Below are positions 1-11,742 of a DNA stretch of 64,000 nt, piece after piece. Origin of the DNA: Pseudomonas sp. Irchel 3E20 (GTDB lineage Bacteria; Pseudomonadota; Gammaproteobacteria; Pseudomonadales; Pseudomonadaceae); assembly GCF_900187645.1 (NCBI RefSeq), contig NZ_FYEE01000002.1, positions 194,639 to 258,638 of the forward strand, in the 5' to 3' direction. Each line of letters begins with the position of its first letter. The stretch's first letter is position 1. Below the pieces are notes generated by a model, which had not been told where the DNA came from, made no database searches, and saw only the letters and a program-made list of their open reading frames with translations. Made by a program: the position numbers and the translations under genes.

Positions 1-3000
1 TTGGTGGACGGTAACGGCACCACGGCCACCGACTCGCTGGACGTGAACATCGTCGATGACGTGCCAACGGCCAAAGACGACAGCAACACCCAAACTGCGA
101 CTGAAACCCTCACCAGCCTCACCGGCAACGTGCTGGACAACGACATCCAAGGCGCAGACCGCGTAACCACCGGTCCATCGGCCGGCCCCATTACCGGCGG
201 TACATTCACTGGCACCTACGGCACCCTGGTTCTGGGGGCGAACGGTACTTATACCTACACCCTTGACCCCAACAATCCCGCCTTCAAGGCGTTGAAAACC
301 GACACAACGGACACCTTCACCTACACCTTCACCGACAAGGACGGCGACGTCAGCACGGCGAAACTGGTGCTTAACGTCCACAACAACGACGACCCGGCGG
401 TTATCAATGACCTGAACGTCACGGGCGGGGAGTTGACGCTGTATGAAAACGCCTTGAGCGATGGCACTGCGCCGGGCAGTTCGGCCCTGACGCAAGGCAG
501 CACGTTCAGCGTGACGGCCCTGGACGGGGTGAAAACCCTGACCGTGGCCGGGATGAATGTGGTCAGCAATGGCGTGGTGGCGAACTTCCCGCAGGTGTTT
601 GTCACGCCTCTGGGCAACACCCTGACGGTCACGGGCTACAACCCGGCGACCGGGGTGGTGAGCTACACCTACACCCTCAACGACAATGAGAACCACAGCG
701 CCGGCAATGGCACCACCCTGGCCGAGCCGTTCACCGTGACCCTGGTGGACGGCAACGACAGCACGGCCACCGGCACCCTGGACGTCACCATCGTTGACGA
801 TACGCCGCTGGCCAAGCCGGATACCGGCACGGTGATCGAAGGCAGCACCCTCAATATCGCGGTGCTGGGCAATGACGTGCTCGGTGCCGACGGCGCGACG
901 CTGGGCGGTGCGGTGGTGGGGGTGAAGGCGGGCAATGGCACCGGCACCCCGGTGACCACCGGCCTGAACAGCAACATCGCCGGCAACTTTGGTTACCTGA
1001 CGCTGGATGCGGCGGGCAACGCGGTGTACCACAGTTACGCGAACTCGGTCAGCGGCACGGTGACGGATACCTTCACCTACACCATCCGTGACGGCGACGG
1101 CGACCTGAGCACCACCACCATCACCGTGACGATCAATGACAGTGGCCTGAAGGCCATCGTCGATCAGGACGTGACGGTGTACGAAAAAGCCCTGGACCTG
1201 GGCAAGGATGGCCTGGACCTGGTCGGCGGCACGGTGGTCGGCAGCGATCCTACGTCCACCGGCGAAACCGCCACCGGCACCCTGGTGGGTTCGGTCACCG
1301 GTGGCGTCGGCGCCATTACCTACACCCTGGTGGGCAGTGCTACCGGTGCCTATGGGCAACTGTTGCTCAACCCCAACGGCACCTACACCTACACCCTGAG
1401 TTCGGCGCCGAAAACCACGCCCAATGCCAACGACGGCATCACCACCAACCAGACCGAAACCTTCACCTACAAGGCCACGGACGCTGCGGGCAACACCCAG
1501 ACCAGCACCATCGTCATCAACATCGTCGACGACGTGCCCAAGGCTGTGGCCGCCGAGCGTTCGATGACCACGGTGGAGGTCGATACCAACCTGCTGATCG
1601 TGCTCGACACCTCCGGCAGCATGGACTGGGAGTCGGGGGTGGCGGGCAAATCGCGCCTGCAACTGGCCAAGGAAGCCATCACCGCATTGCTCGACAAGTA
1701 CGACGCCATGGGCGATGTGATGGTCAAACTCGTCACCTTCAGTTCCACGGGTGTCGAACAGGGAACGACCTGGGTCAGTGTGGCCGTGGCCAAAAGCCAA
1801 ATCGCCGGGCTGATCGCCGACGGTGGCACCAACTACGACGGCGCAGTGGCCAAGGCGATGACGGCGTTCCTCAAAAGCGGCAAGCTCACGGGCGCACAGA
1901 ACGTCGGCTACTTCTTCTCCGACGGTGAGCCTACCGCTGGCCAGGAAATTTCTGGCAGTGATATCACCAACTGGCAGAACTTCCTCAACACCAACGGCAT
2001 CAACAACTACGCCATTGGCCTGGGGCCGAACGTTTTTGCCTCCAACCTTGATCCTCTGGCGTACAACGGCAATACCGGGACAGACACCAACGCGGTGATC
2101 GTCACCAACCTGGCGCAACTGGACTCGGTACTCGCCGGCACTGTGCAGGGCACGCCGGTTACCGGCACGTTGCTTGGCGAAGGCGGCTCGTTCGGCGCCG
2201 ATGGCGGCTTTATCAAATCCATCGTGGTCGATGGCATCACCTACACCTACGACCCCAAGGCCTTGAACAACCAGGGCTCGGTGACCGCCACCGGCGTCGG
2301 TACAGTCACCGGGATCTTCAACACGGCGAACAACACCCTTAGCGTCTCCACCACCAAGGGCGGCACCCTGTTGGTGAACCTGGATACCGGCGAATTCACC
2401 TACACCTCGCAAACTGTCTCGACTACGCAAAAGGTCGAAAACTTCACCTACACGGTGAGCGACAACGACGGCGACCTGGCCGGTTCCACCCTAACCATCA
2501 AGGTCAACCCCAACGCGGCGCCCGTGGCCGGTGACGACAACATCATCACCAACGTGGCCTCTAGCACTATCGTGATCCCCGGCGATGTACTGCTGGCCAA
2601 CGACAGCGACGCCAATGGCGACCCGTTGACGCCGTCCACCACCAGCTTCGCCACGGGGTGGATCGCCCGAGGGGCGGACTTCTCGGGCACCGGTTCGGTG
2701 AGTTTCGCCGGGACCCAAAACAACTCGGGCAACCAAAACCTGGCGAACGTGCGCACCAACTTCGCGCGCACCCCGGGCACCATGACGGCGGCGCTGGCCA
2801 TCAGTGCCTTCTTGGGCGCGGTCAACGCCAACAACGCCAACGACGAGGACTTGGTTACCGTCAACCTCAAGCAGGGCGAGGTGCTCAAGGCCTCCCATAA
2901 CCTGGGGGCAGGCCAGGTAACACTGGCGTACTCGATCAACGGTGGGGCTTTCGTGCTTATCAACAGCGGCGATTTGATCCCTGCGGCCACGGGGGCCAAT

Positions 3001-4002
3001 GACGTGTATCGCATCCGTGTGGTTAACGTGGCCGACACCCCCGGCGGCGACACGGGCTCGGAAACCTACACCCTGAGCCTGTCCATCGATTACACCGCCA
3101 CGTCCCCCATCACCCCGGACGTCAACGCCAGCTACACGGTCAATGACAACCACGGCGGCAGCGACAGCGCCGCGGTAAACATCCACTACCAGGACGGCCT
3201 CACCCTGACCGGCACCAGTGGCAACGATGTGCTGGTGGCCGGCGAAGGCGACAACACCCTCAACGGCGGCGCCGGCAACGACGTACTCACCGCGGGCTCG
3301 GGCAACAACACCCTCAATGGCGGCGATGGCAACGACCTGCTGTTCAGCGGCATCGGCAACGACACCTTGATCGGCGGCAGTGGCAACGACACCGTCAGCT
3401 ACGCCCACGCCACTTCGGCGGTAAACGTCAGCCTGCTGGAGGGCGGTGGGCAGATCACCGGCGGGGCGGGCACGGACATTCTGAGTGGCATCGAGAACCT
3501 GATCGGCTCCAACTACAACGACACCCTGACCGGCGACAACAACGCCAACGTCATCACCGGCGGCTTGGGCAACGACATCCTCAACGGCGGTGGCGGTGAC
3601 GACTTCCTGATCGGCGGCCCGGGCGACAACACCCTGACCGGCGGCACGGGCAGCGACACCTTCCAGTGGGGCGCGGGCAACACCGGGCACGATGTGGTCA
3701 CCGACTTCACGCCGGGCACCGACAAGCTCGACCTGTCCCAGTTGCTGCAAGGGGAAAACGCCACGGCGGCCTCCCTGGATGACTACTTGCACTTCAAGGT
3801 CACGGCGGCGGGCACCACCATCGACGTCAGCGCGGCGGCGGGGGCAGCGACCACCCAGACCATCGACCTGGCCGGCGTCAACCTGGCCACCCAGTACGGG
3901 GTCACGCCGGGGGCGGGCGGGGTGATTGCCGCCGGGGCGGACACCGCGACCATCATCAACGGCATGCTCAACGACCACTCGTTGAAGGTCGATACGGTGT
4001 AA
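1..4002 (+). CDS. lapA: Large RTX adhesin, C-terminal part (LapA-like), 5' end outside window
   Basis: The reading frame is open at base 1, so about 1333 residues of the C-terminus are visible. It begins with Ig-like/cadherin-like repeats marked by a recurring VDGN..TAT..LDV.IVDD.P pattern (near residues 1, 250 and 505). A von Willebrand A domain follows, with a MIDAS motif DTSGSM near residue 536. RTX nonapeptides of the GGxGNDxL type run from about 1067 to 1220, and a type I secretion tail closes the protein. These parts match the end of LapA, a cell-surface biofilm adhesin exported by a LapEBC-type ABC machine. The lapD and lapG genes facing it strongly favour LapA over an unrelated adhesin. 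The N-terminal retention module and the LapG cleavage site lie outside the window. MapA, a second LapG-controlled adhesin, is the main alternative. Confidence 0.82.
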   Translation: MVDGNGTTATDSLDVNIVDDVPTAKDDSNTQTATETLTSLTGNVLDNDIQGADRVTTGPSAGPITGGTFTGTYGTLVLGANGTYTYTLDPNNPAFKALKTDTTDTFTYTFTDKDGDVSTAKLVLNVHNNDDPAVINDLNVTGGELTLYENALSDGTAPGSSALTQGSTFSVTALDGVKTLTVAGMNVVSNGVVANFPQVFVTPLGNTLTVTGYNPATGVVSYTYTLNDNENHSAGNGTTLAEPFTVTLVDGNDSTATGTLDVTIVDDTPLAKPDTGTVIEGSTLNIAVLGNDVLGADGATLGGAVVGVKAGNGTGTPVTTGLNSNIAGNFGYLTLDAAGNAVYHSYANSVSGTVTDTFTYTIRDGDGDLSTTTITVTINDSGLKAIVDQDVTVYEKALDLGKDGLDLVGGTVVGSDPTSTGETATGTLVGSVTGGVGAITYTLVGSATGAYGQLLLNPNGTYTYTLSSAPKTTPNANDGITTNQTETFTYKATDAAGNTQTSTIVINIVDDVPKAVAAERSMTTVEVDTNLLIVLDTSGSMDWESGVAGKSRLQLAKEAITALLDKYDAMGDVMVKLVTFSSTGVEQGTTWVSVAVAKSQIAGLIADGGTNYDGAVAKAMTAFLKSGKLTGAQNVGYFFSDGEPTAGQEISGSDITNWQNFLNTNGINNYAIGLGPNVFASNLDPLAYNGNTGTDTNAVIVTNLAQLDSVLAGTVQGTPVTGTLLGEGGSFGADGGFIKSIVVDGITYTYDPKALNNQGSVTATGVGTVTGIFNTANNTLSVSTTKGGTLLVNLDTGEFTYTSQTVSTTQKVENFTYTVSDNDGDLAGSTLTIKVNPNAAPVAGDDNIITNVASSTIVIPGDVLLANDSDANGDPLTPSTTSFATGWIARGADFSGTGSVSFAGTQNNSGNQNLANVRTNFARTPGTMTAALAISAFLGAVNANNANDEDLVTVNLKQGEVLKASHNLGAGQVTLAYSINGGAFVLINSGDLIPAATGANDVYRIRVVNVADTPGGDTGSETYTLSLSIDYTATSPITPDVNASYTVNDNHGGSDSAAVNIHYQDGLTLTGTSGNDVLVAGEGDNTLNGGAGNDVLTAGSGNNTLNGGDGNDLLFSGIGNDTLIGGSGNDTVSYAHATSAVNVSLLEGGGQITGGAGTDILSGIENLIGSNYNDTLTGDNNANVITGGLGNDILNGGGGDDFLIGGPGDNTLTGGTGSDTFQWGAGNTGHDVVTDFTPGTDKLDLSQLLQGENATAASLDDYLHFKVTAAGTTIDVSAAAGAATTQTIDLAGVNLATQYGVTPGAGGVIAAGADTATIINGMLNDHSLKVDTV

Positions 4003-4017
4003 GGGAGCAAGCACCGA

Positions 4018-4058
4018 AAACCCGCCATCCTCAGCCGAGGGTGGCGGGTTTTTTTTGC
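4018..4058 (+). terminator. Rho-independent terminator of the adhesin gene
   Basis: The stem AACCCGCCA/TGGCGGGTT is followed by an uninterrupted T-run, 15 bases after the adhesin stop codon. The A-run on the left arm may let it also stop lapD transcription arriving from the other side. Confidence 0.85.
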
Positions 4059-4082
4059 TTTCTTTGTTGTAGCAAGCGTTGC

Positions 4083-6023
4083 CTACATGGGTTCGGGCGG
4101 GCCGATGAGGCGGCCCATGACGCCGAACAGGCCCAGGGATTTGATGGCGTCCAGTTCGCCCTGGGTTTCGACCATTTCTGCGATCAGGGGCAGGTCGATG
4201 CTGTTGGTGGCGCGGAAAATCGCCTCGATGAACAGGCGTTTGTCGCTGTGTTGGTCAATGCCGCGCAGGTAGCTGCCGTCGATTTTCAGGTATGCCAGGC
4301 CCAGTTGGGTGAGGTTGCCAATCTGGCTGAAGCTGCCACCAAAGTGCTGCAGGCCGATGGCGTAGCCGGTGGCTTGCAGGCTTTTGCTCAAGGCTTGCAA
4401 CTCGCCCGGGGGCGGCAGTTGGCGCTCGTCGATTTCCAGGGTCAGCAGCGGCGCGAGCTCGGGCTGGGCCTGGAGCAGGTCCAGCACGCTGCGCAGCGAG
4501 GCACTGTCGCGCAGGGTACTGCCGCTCAAGCTCAAGGCCAGGGGCCAGGGGTGTTCGGCCAGGTAGTCGAGGGTGTGCCGCAGCATCGCCAGGTCCAGGC
4601 GCGACGACCAGCCCAGGCGTTCGATCCAGGGCAGGAACTGCCCGGCGGCGATGGCTTCGCCTTGGGGGGCGAGCAGGCGCGCAAGGACTTTGTGGTGCAG
4701 CACTTGGCTGGTGTCGGCGCATTCGACCACCGGTTGGAAGTACAGCTGCATCTTGCCCTGGGTGAGGGCTTCGTCGATCCAGGTGCGCCAGTCCTGCGGG
4801 GCCTGGCCTGGGGCGCCATGGAAGTGCTCCAGGTGCGCCCAGGGTTTTTGCGGTTGCTGCTGGGCCTGGGCCAGGGCTTGGTCCAGGTGCAGTAGTACCG
4901 TTGGCGCGGTGTCGCCGGGTTGGTAGGCGACCACGCCCAGGTGGGCCACCGGGGTGCAATCACTGGCGCCGGTCAGGCGCAGGTTTTCCAGGGTGGCGCT
5001 GAGTTCGCCGGCCAGGCGTGCGGCGTCGGGGCTGTCCAGGCCCGGGGCCAGCAGGCTGAACTCGCCGCCGCGATTGCGCGCCGCCAACCAGTGGCGGCGC
5101 TCGGGTTGTTCGAGCAAACGCTTGAGCACCTGGCCGATGCTGCTTATCAAGGCATCGGTGCGCTGCCCGCCCAGGCGCTGGTTGAGCCCGGCCAGGTCAT
5201 TGACCCGCAGCAGTAGCAAGTGGCCGGCGCGGCTTTGTTCGGTCACCAGCAATTGGTCGGCGAGTTGCTCGTCGAGCAAGCGGCGGTTGGCCAGCCCAGT
5301 CAGGCGATCCTGATAAGACTCGGCCCGCAGGGCTTCGCTGCGCGCCGCTTCTTCGGCGAACAGGGCCTTGAGTTTTTCCACCATCTGGTTCATCGCCAGC
5401 ACCACGCGCTTGAGCTCCGGGGTGCGCGGCAACTGGGGCAGGCTGAGGAACTCGCGTTTGCTGATGGCTTGGGCCTGTTTGACCATGTTGTCCAGCGGCT
5501 GTAGCTGTTTGCGCAACAACCAGCCGCCGAACACCGCGCTAAGCAGGCCACAGGCCAGCAGCCAGGCCAGGCTACCCAGGGCGCTGTCCCACAGGCGCGC
5601 CAGGGCGAATTGCGGGTTGCTCAGCACCTCCACCCGCGCCGCTTGCTCCCAACCGCGCATCACCAGTGCATCGCCCCCTTGCGGGCGCAGGCCGACCAGG
5701 TTGACGAACCAGGCCGGCACGCCTTCGGCGCTGGCCGCTGTGCTGCGCTCGGCCAGTACTGCGTTGTCGGCGATGTTGACCACGCGGATGCTGGTGAAAT
5801 AGCCGCTGTCGAAGATCGAGCTGACCAGCAATTCGGTCATGGCCGGGTCGTCGATTTCCCGGGTCAGGGTCAGCCCCAGGGCGGTGGCCGCGTCTTGGGC
5901 GTGGGCGCGCAGCTGGCTGAGCATCTGCCCGCGGGACGCTTCCAGGCTGACAAAAAAACTGCCGCTAAAGGCCACCAGCAAGAACAGGCATATGGCCAGG
6001 AAGAGTTGCTTGAGTAGGGACAT
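4083..6023 (-). CDS. lapD: LapD, inner-membrane c-di-GMP receptor with degenerate GGDEF and EAL domains
   Basis: The protein has 646 residues: an N-terminal membrane helix (about 6-26), a periplasmic LapD/MoxY-type domain, a second helix near 150-172, a HAMP segment, a GGDEF-like domain (about 235-390) and an EAL-like domain (about 405-646). The GGDEF signature has decayed to RGGEF and the EAL signature to KVLAR, so neither cyclase nor phosphodiesterase activity is expected. This pattern is characteristic of LapD, which binds c-di-GMP through its EAL domain and then sequesters the periplasmic protease LapG. That keeps the adhesin on the surface. lapG lies 21 bases downstream on the same strand order, and the adhesin gene converges on lapD. 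The start at 6023 gives the expected membrane-targeting N-terminus MSLLKQLF. Confidence 0.95.
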   Translation of the reverse strand: MSLLKQLFLAICLFLLVAFSGSFFVSLEASRGQMLSQLRAHAQDAATALGLTLTREIDDPAMTELLVSSIFDSGYFTSIRVVNIADNAVLAERSTAASAEGVPAWFVNLVGLRPQGGDALVMRGWEQAARVEVLSNPQFALARLWDSALGSLAWLLACGLLSAVFGGWLLRKQLQPLDNMVKQAQAISKREFLSLPQLPRTPELKRVVLAMNQMVEKLKALFAEEAARSEALRAESYQDRLTGLANRRLLDEQLADQLLVTEQSRAGHLLLLRVNDLAGLNQRLGGQRTDALISSIGQVLKRLLEQPERRHWLAARNRGGEFSLLAPGLDSPDAARLAGELSATLENLRLTGASDCTPVAHLGVVAYQPGDTAPTVLLHLDQALAQAQQQPQKPWAHLEHFHGAPGQAPQDWRTWIDEALTQGKMQLYFQPVVECADTSQVLHHKVLARLLAPQGEAIAAGQFLPWIERLGWSSRLDLAMLRHTLDYLAEHPWPLALSLSGSTLRDSASLRSVLDLLQAQPELAPLLTLEIDERQLPPPGELQALSKSLQATGYAIGLQHFGGSFSQIGNLTQLGLAYLKIDGSYLRGIDQHSDKRLFIEAIFRATNSIDLPLIAEMVETQGELDAIKSLGLFGVMGRLIGPPEPM

Positions 6024-6044
6024 GCAGCGCTCCTTTTCGTGCGG

Positions 6045-6749
6045 TCAGCCATCGCCCACGGCGAAGCCTTCGGCCTGCATTTTTTGCAGCACATCCTGCC
6101 AGCGCGAGAGCTTCTTCGAGTCGCTGCTGCGCTTGCCGCCATTGGCGCCGGGCAGGTACAGGCCTTCGGCATTGAAGGCGTAAACCGGTAGCAGATCCTT
6201 GCGTTGGGAGGCGGGGCGGATCTCGCCGATCAGGTTGTCCAGCACCAGGGGGTCGGCGGTGGGGTTGGGGTAGTAGGTGAGCACCATGTGCGCCTGGTTT
6301 TGGGTCAGGGCCTTGACGTAGGTGATGCGCAGCTTGTCGCTGGCTACCCCCAGTTTGCGCAGGCTGAAGTACTTGGCCAGGGCGTAGTCCTCGCAGTCGC
6401 CGGCGCCCTTTAGCAGGGCTTGCACGGGGGTGGCCCAGTAGTCGGTCTGACGCCAGATGCGGCGGTCGTCCTGGAAGGTCAATTGCCGGTTGAAGAAGCG
6501 GTTGACCGCGTTCAGTTGTTCGCGCTCCGCTTGCCCGGCCTCGCCTTGCAGCAGGCGGCTCCAGGCTTCGATCCGGGCCTTGCCGGTGCCCAGGCTGCCG
6601 TAGCGTTGCTGGGCGGTCTCGAGAATGCGCGAAAAATCCCAGGTGGCCGCCACACTGGCGCTGGCCAGCAGCCAAATCACCACCCACAGCCAGGCACCGA
6701 GCCCAAGTCGGGGCGCTGACCATCCTGGACTACGCGCACTTCGGACCAT
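6045..6749 (-). CDS. lapG: LapG, periplasmic transglutaminase-like cysteine protease
   Basis: The 234-residue product has a signal/anchor segment (about 17-35) followed by a bacterial transglutaminase-like cysteine proteinase domain. The catalytic triad is visible as Cys119 in GAGDCEDYA, His154 in QAHMVL and Asp171 in VLDNL. LapG cuts the N-terminal region of LapA and frees the adhesin when c-di-GMP is low; LapD holds it inactive when c-di-GMP is high. The frame stays open upstream to 7046, but that extension overlaps the next gene and has no family resemblance. The ATG at 6749, directly before the signal segment, is therefore chosen. It is likely co-transcribed with lapD. Confidence 0.93.
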   Translation of the reverse strand: MVRSARSPGWSAPRLGLGAWLWVVIWLLASASVAATWDFSRILETAQQRYGSLGTGKARIEAWSRLLQGEAGQAEREQLNAVNRFFNRQLTFQDDRRIWRQTDYWATPVQALLKGAGDCEDYALAKYFSLRKLGVASDKLRITYVKALTQNQAHMVLTYYPNPTADPLVLDNLIGEIRPASQRKDLLPVYAFNAEGLYLPGANGGKRSSDSKKLSRWQDVLQKMQAEGFAVGDG

Positions 6750-6823
6750 ATCGAGCTGCTCGCCTGCAGATGCCTGAAGTCTAGGCGTTATGCAGGCGAA
6801 GCGAGGGCAGGTCGTCGGGTGGC

Positions 6824-7228
6824 TCAGGGCCGTTGTAGGGTTTTCTGGCGCAGGATGTAGAGGCTGACCAGCACCGCGCTGGTCAGCATGAAAGCACGCG
6901 CCCAGGGCAGCGGTACCAGGTAGCAGGACAGGCCGATGCTCAGCCACATCAGGCCAATGGCGTAGACCTTGCCCTTGAGCGGGATGCCGTTGCCATCGAG
7001 GTAGTCGCGGATCCACGGGCCCAGGCGCGGGTGTTCCACCAACCATTGGTAGAAGCGCGGGGAACTACGGGCGAAACAACCGGCGGCGAGCAGCAGGAAC
7101 GGGGTGGTCGGCAGGACTGGCAGGAAGATCCCGACCACCCCCAGCACCACGCTCAGCCAACCGATGGTCAGCAGAACGTAGCGCACGAGCAGGGAGCGGT
7201 CGCCTATGGGCGTGGGCGCCACAGGCAC
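6824..7228 (-). CDS. DUF454/YbaN family small inner-membrane protein
   Basis: This 134-residue protein has hydrophobic segments near 12-36 and 88-122. Its FLPVLPTTPFLLLAAGCFARSS stretch contains the PTTPF core typical of the YbaN/DUF454 family. Members are small inner-membrane proteins of unknown function. It sits between lapG (75 bases downstream) and a YecA-family gene that ends 5 bases before its start, so it may be co-transcribed with that gene. No catalytic residues are evident. Confidence 0.85.
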   Translation of the reverse strand: MPVAPTPIGDRSLLVRYVLLTIGWLSVVLGVVGIFLPVLPTTPFLLLAAGCFARSSPRFYQWLVEHPRLGPWIRDYLDGNGIPLKGKVYAIGLMWLSIGLSCYLVPLPWARAFMLTSAVLVSLYILRQKTLQRP

Positions 7229-7232
7229 GACC

Positions 7233-7820
7233 TTAGTGGTGGCGGGGCTTGAGGATCGCCGGTTTTTCGTCCGGGGCCTGGCACAACAGGTACAGCGCGG
7301 TCAGCGCCTCGGGGATCTGCACGATCATGTCGTCCATCAGGTTGGCATCGCTGGCGATGTCGGAGAACTCTGGCTGCTCATCGAACAGGCCAGAACCGAC
7401 CATGATCGGCAGGAGCATTTCGCTGACTTCGTCTTCGGCGGTCTCGAACCAGGCTTCTTCACGCAGGAACACGCCTTCCATGAACCCGATGCACCAGCCG
7501 CGCAGTTCGGAGTCGTCCGGATCGTCGCCCAGGTCCAGGTCGCACGGCAGCTCGAACTCTTCGTCGGCGGCCAGTTGGCGGGCGATGTGGGCCTTGAGTT
7601 GGATCAGCGTGGCTTCGATCATTTCGCGCTCGGCGTCGTCGGCGTAGTGCGGTTCTTCGGAGAACAGGGCGTCGATCCATTCACGGTCCGGCACTTCTTC
7701 GGCACAGATCGACAGGGCGGTCAGATAGCCGTGGGCGGCCACGTAGTCCAGCGCCTCGTCATGCAGCTCGTCGGCGTCGAGGAAGACTTGCAGGCGGGTT
7801 AGTTGCTCAGCGAAGGACAT
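7233..7820 (-). CDS. UPF0149/YecA family protein
   Basis: The 195-residue acidic protein shows the UPF0149 (YecA/YgfB) pattern: a helical N-terminal half with LHDEALDYVAAHGYLTAL and a central CIGFMEGVFLREEAW block. The short tail lacks the C-terminal SEC-C zinc motif found in some YecA proteins. The biochemical role of this branch is not established. It ends 5 bases before the start of the DUF454 gene, which suggests a two-gene operon. Confidence 0.85.
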   Translation of the reverse strand: MSFAEQLTRLQVFLDADELHDEALDYVAAHGYLTALSICAEEVPDREWIDALFSEEPHYADDAEREMIEATLIQLKAHIARQLAADEEFELPCDLDLGDDPDDSELRGWCIGFMEGVFLREEAWFETAEDEVSEMLLPIMVGSGLFDEQPEFSDIASDANLMDDMIVQIPEALTALYLLCQAPDEKPAILKPRHH

Positions 7821-8095
7821 TAAGGGCTACCTTGGGGAATAAACGATGCTGAATTCTAGGCCTTCTTGCGGCCCCAGGCCAGCCGCCGCGCCGATTTGCC
7901 CGGTAATGCCTGCGGGCGCCGATTCGCAGGCGGCGCCCTGCGCCCGGGAGCGCTCGGGTATACTGCCGCGTTTTGCAATGCCCTGCGGGTGTGGTTGAGG
8001 GGGGCGGACACGTTCGCTTACCGATCGGCCCAGGACGAATCGCTCGTTTTGAGCCAGCCTGCCCCAGGGATATTCGGCGATATTTGGAGTTTTTC

Positions 8096-10222
<2,127 letters not shown>

Positions 10223-10293
10223 AACACCTTATAACCAAGATGTAACGATTCAGTACATACCCGACCTTGCCTCGGCTCGGAGGGCATGCTTAG

Positions 10294-10328
10294 CTGACTA
10301 ATTATTAGTTTCTATTAATTTCAGTCAG
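10294..10328. promoter_or_regulatory. Inverted repeat upstream of the MarR gene, candidate autoregulatory operator
   Basis: CTGACT (10294-10299) is mirrored by AGTCAG (10323-10328) around an AT-rich core that itself contains the near-mirror ATTAGTTTCTATTAAT. It ends 15 bases before the MarR start. MarR proteins commonly bind such sites to repress themselves. The assignment is inferred from position and symmetry only. Confidence 0.5.
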
Positions 10329-10342
10329 ATCATGAGTGTTCT

Positions 10343-10777
10343 ATGCCGTTAACCGATCAACACCGTTTTGGCATGCAGTTGGCGCAGATGTCCCGGGGCT
10401 GGCGCGCCGAGTTGGACCGCCGCCTCGCGGGCCTGGGGCTGTCCCAGGCCCGTTGGCTGGTGCTACTGCACTTGGCGCGTTTCGAGGAAGCGCCCACCCA
10501 GCGCGAGTTGGCGCAGAGCGTGGGTGTTGAAGGGCCGACCCTGGCGCGGCTGCTCGACAGCCTGGAAAGCCAGGGCCTGGTGCAGCGTCAGGCAGTGGTA
10601 GAAGACCGCCGTGCCAAGAAGATTGTCCTCTGCGCCAGCGCACGCCCCCTGATCGAGCAGATTGAAACCATCGCCACCGCGTTGCGCCACGAGCTGTTTG
10701 TGGGCGTCAACGAAGAAGACCTGGCCGTGTGCATGCGCGTGCACGGCCATATCCTGGGCAACCTGGAAAAATCCTGA
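10343..10777 (+). CDS. MarR family transcriptional regulator
   Basis: The 144-residue protein has the MarR winged-helix architecture. The recognition region is PTQRELAQSVGVEGPTLARLLDSLESQGLVQR (within about 50-82), followed by the wing EDRRAKKIVL. Length and pattern are close to the SlyA-like branch. The likely targets are its own promoter and perhaps the convergent cytochrome b561 gene. The ligand cannot be predicted. A symmetric AT-rich element directly upstream (10294-10328) is a plausible operator. Confidence 0.9.
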   Translation: MPLTDQHRFGMQLAQMSRGWRAELDRRLAGLGLSQARWLVLLHLARFEEAPTQRELAQSVGVEGPTLARLLDSLESQGLVQRQAVVEDRRAKKIVLCASARPLIEQIETIATALRHELFVGVNEEDLAVCMRVHGHILGNLEKS

Positions 10778-10833
10778 GGTTATGTGAGCGCGAGCTCTTG
10801 TCCTGGAGGCGGTACGCACGCAGCCGTATCGCC

Positions 10834-11349
10834 TCAGCGAAAGCGCATTCGCTCGAGAACGGGTTTGCCGCACATTTCGTGCTTAATCACAGCGGCGATG
10901 TGCAATAGAACCAGCAGTGCCAGTAACCCACAGGCCCAAATATGCAGGGTAAAAAACTGAGTGATGAGTACCCGGTCTTTCAAGGGGTGAGGAACCTGGA
11001 ATAGTCCAAAGACGTTGATCGCCTGATCCATCATTAAGAACCCCGTCAGCATTACTGTGGCGGTGGTGAAATGAATCAGCATGTGGATGCTCGATGCCAG
11101 ATAATCGGCAAATTTTCGGTGCAAGCCTTTCATCTGGCGATAATAGGCCTGCGTCGCATATAGCCTGGCAATGAAAAAAGGCAAATACACCGTTGTCAGT
11201 GAAATGTTAATAAATGACACCCATTCTTTTAATGTCGCCGAGACATTGAATAGCGATACATAAAAGCCACTTGTAAGCGCCCAGATAATCACCGCGGCCG
11301 ACAGCCAGTGCAGAAATTTATGCACGCGTGAGTACTGCGGTTTACTCAT
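10834..11349 (-). CDS. Cytochrome b561 family protein
   Basis: The 171-residue membrane protein has four predicted helices and paired histidines that suit heme b ligation: H10 and H14 in VHKFLHW, two more in the IHMLIHF helix, and others in HIWA and LLHIAA. These proteins shuttle electrons between quinones and periplasmic or membrane acceptors. The DNA is visibly richer in A and T than its neighbours, as is the region behind its start, which suggests later acquisition. It converges on the MarR gene. Its electron partner is unknown. Confidence 0.88.
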   Translation of the reverse strand: MSKPQYSRVHKFLHWLSAAVIIWALTSGFYVSLFNVSATLKEWVSFINISLTTVYLPFFIARLYATQAYYRQMKGLHRKFADYLASSIHMLIHFTTATVMLTGFLMMDQAINVFGLFQVPHPLKDRVLITQFFTLHIWACGLLALLVLLHIAAVIKHEMCGKPVLERMRFR

Positions 11350-11742
11350 GCTTTGATCCTCGATTGTTAGTAAATAGATGTCGCTTGCGCGGATACTTGT
11401 GCGCGATAAGTGCTCATTAGTTTTATGCGCAAGTCATGGTGTTAATGGGTGAGGGGATTCTGTATGAGGAAAATGATCTGGCCTACAGTAAGCATCTTCA
11501 GAATTTGTAGGTTGTTTCGTAGATTTTATTCAGAGGTGTGTGGCCTATATGTGGGGGATGTGTTTTCGGTGTCCCATTCCCGGGCGAGCGCAAACATAGC
11601 CAACTGAAATCAGGGAGGCTGTTCGGGTTTACGGTCGGCGGCGATTCCTGGAAAACGCCCGCGGGGGTAGTGCCTCGCCGCAGGTCACGCGGCGAGGGGG
11701 GGGCACGGCTATGGAGTGGGGAAGATTGCGGCAGTACAGCGC
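11350..11742. other. Intergenic region, no supported gene
   Basis: The half next to the cytochrome gene is AT-rich and must hold that gene's promoter. A short open frame on the plus strand from 11538 has no ribosome-binding site or family features. A GC stem (CCTCGCCGC ... GCGGCGAGG, about 11668-11693) lies beyond the stop of the patatin gene. It lacks a T-run, so termination there is uncertain. Confidence 0.5.

Noticed and set aside
3186..3660. Short tandem GGCGGC..GGCAACGAC repeats, considered as a CRISPR-like array
   Set aside because: They encode RTX nonapeptides in frame and have no unique spacers.
2491..4014. 507-codon minus-strand open frame inside the adhesin
   Set aside because: Antisense to Gly/Asp/Thr-rich repeats; long frames arise from GC-rich repeat codons. 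No ribosome-binding site or family match.
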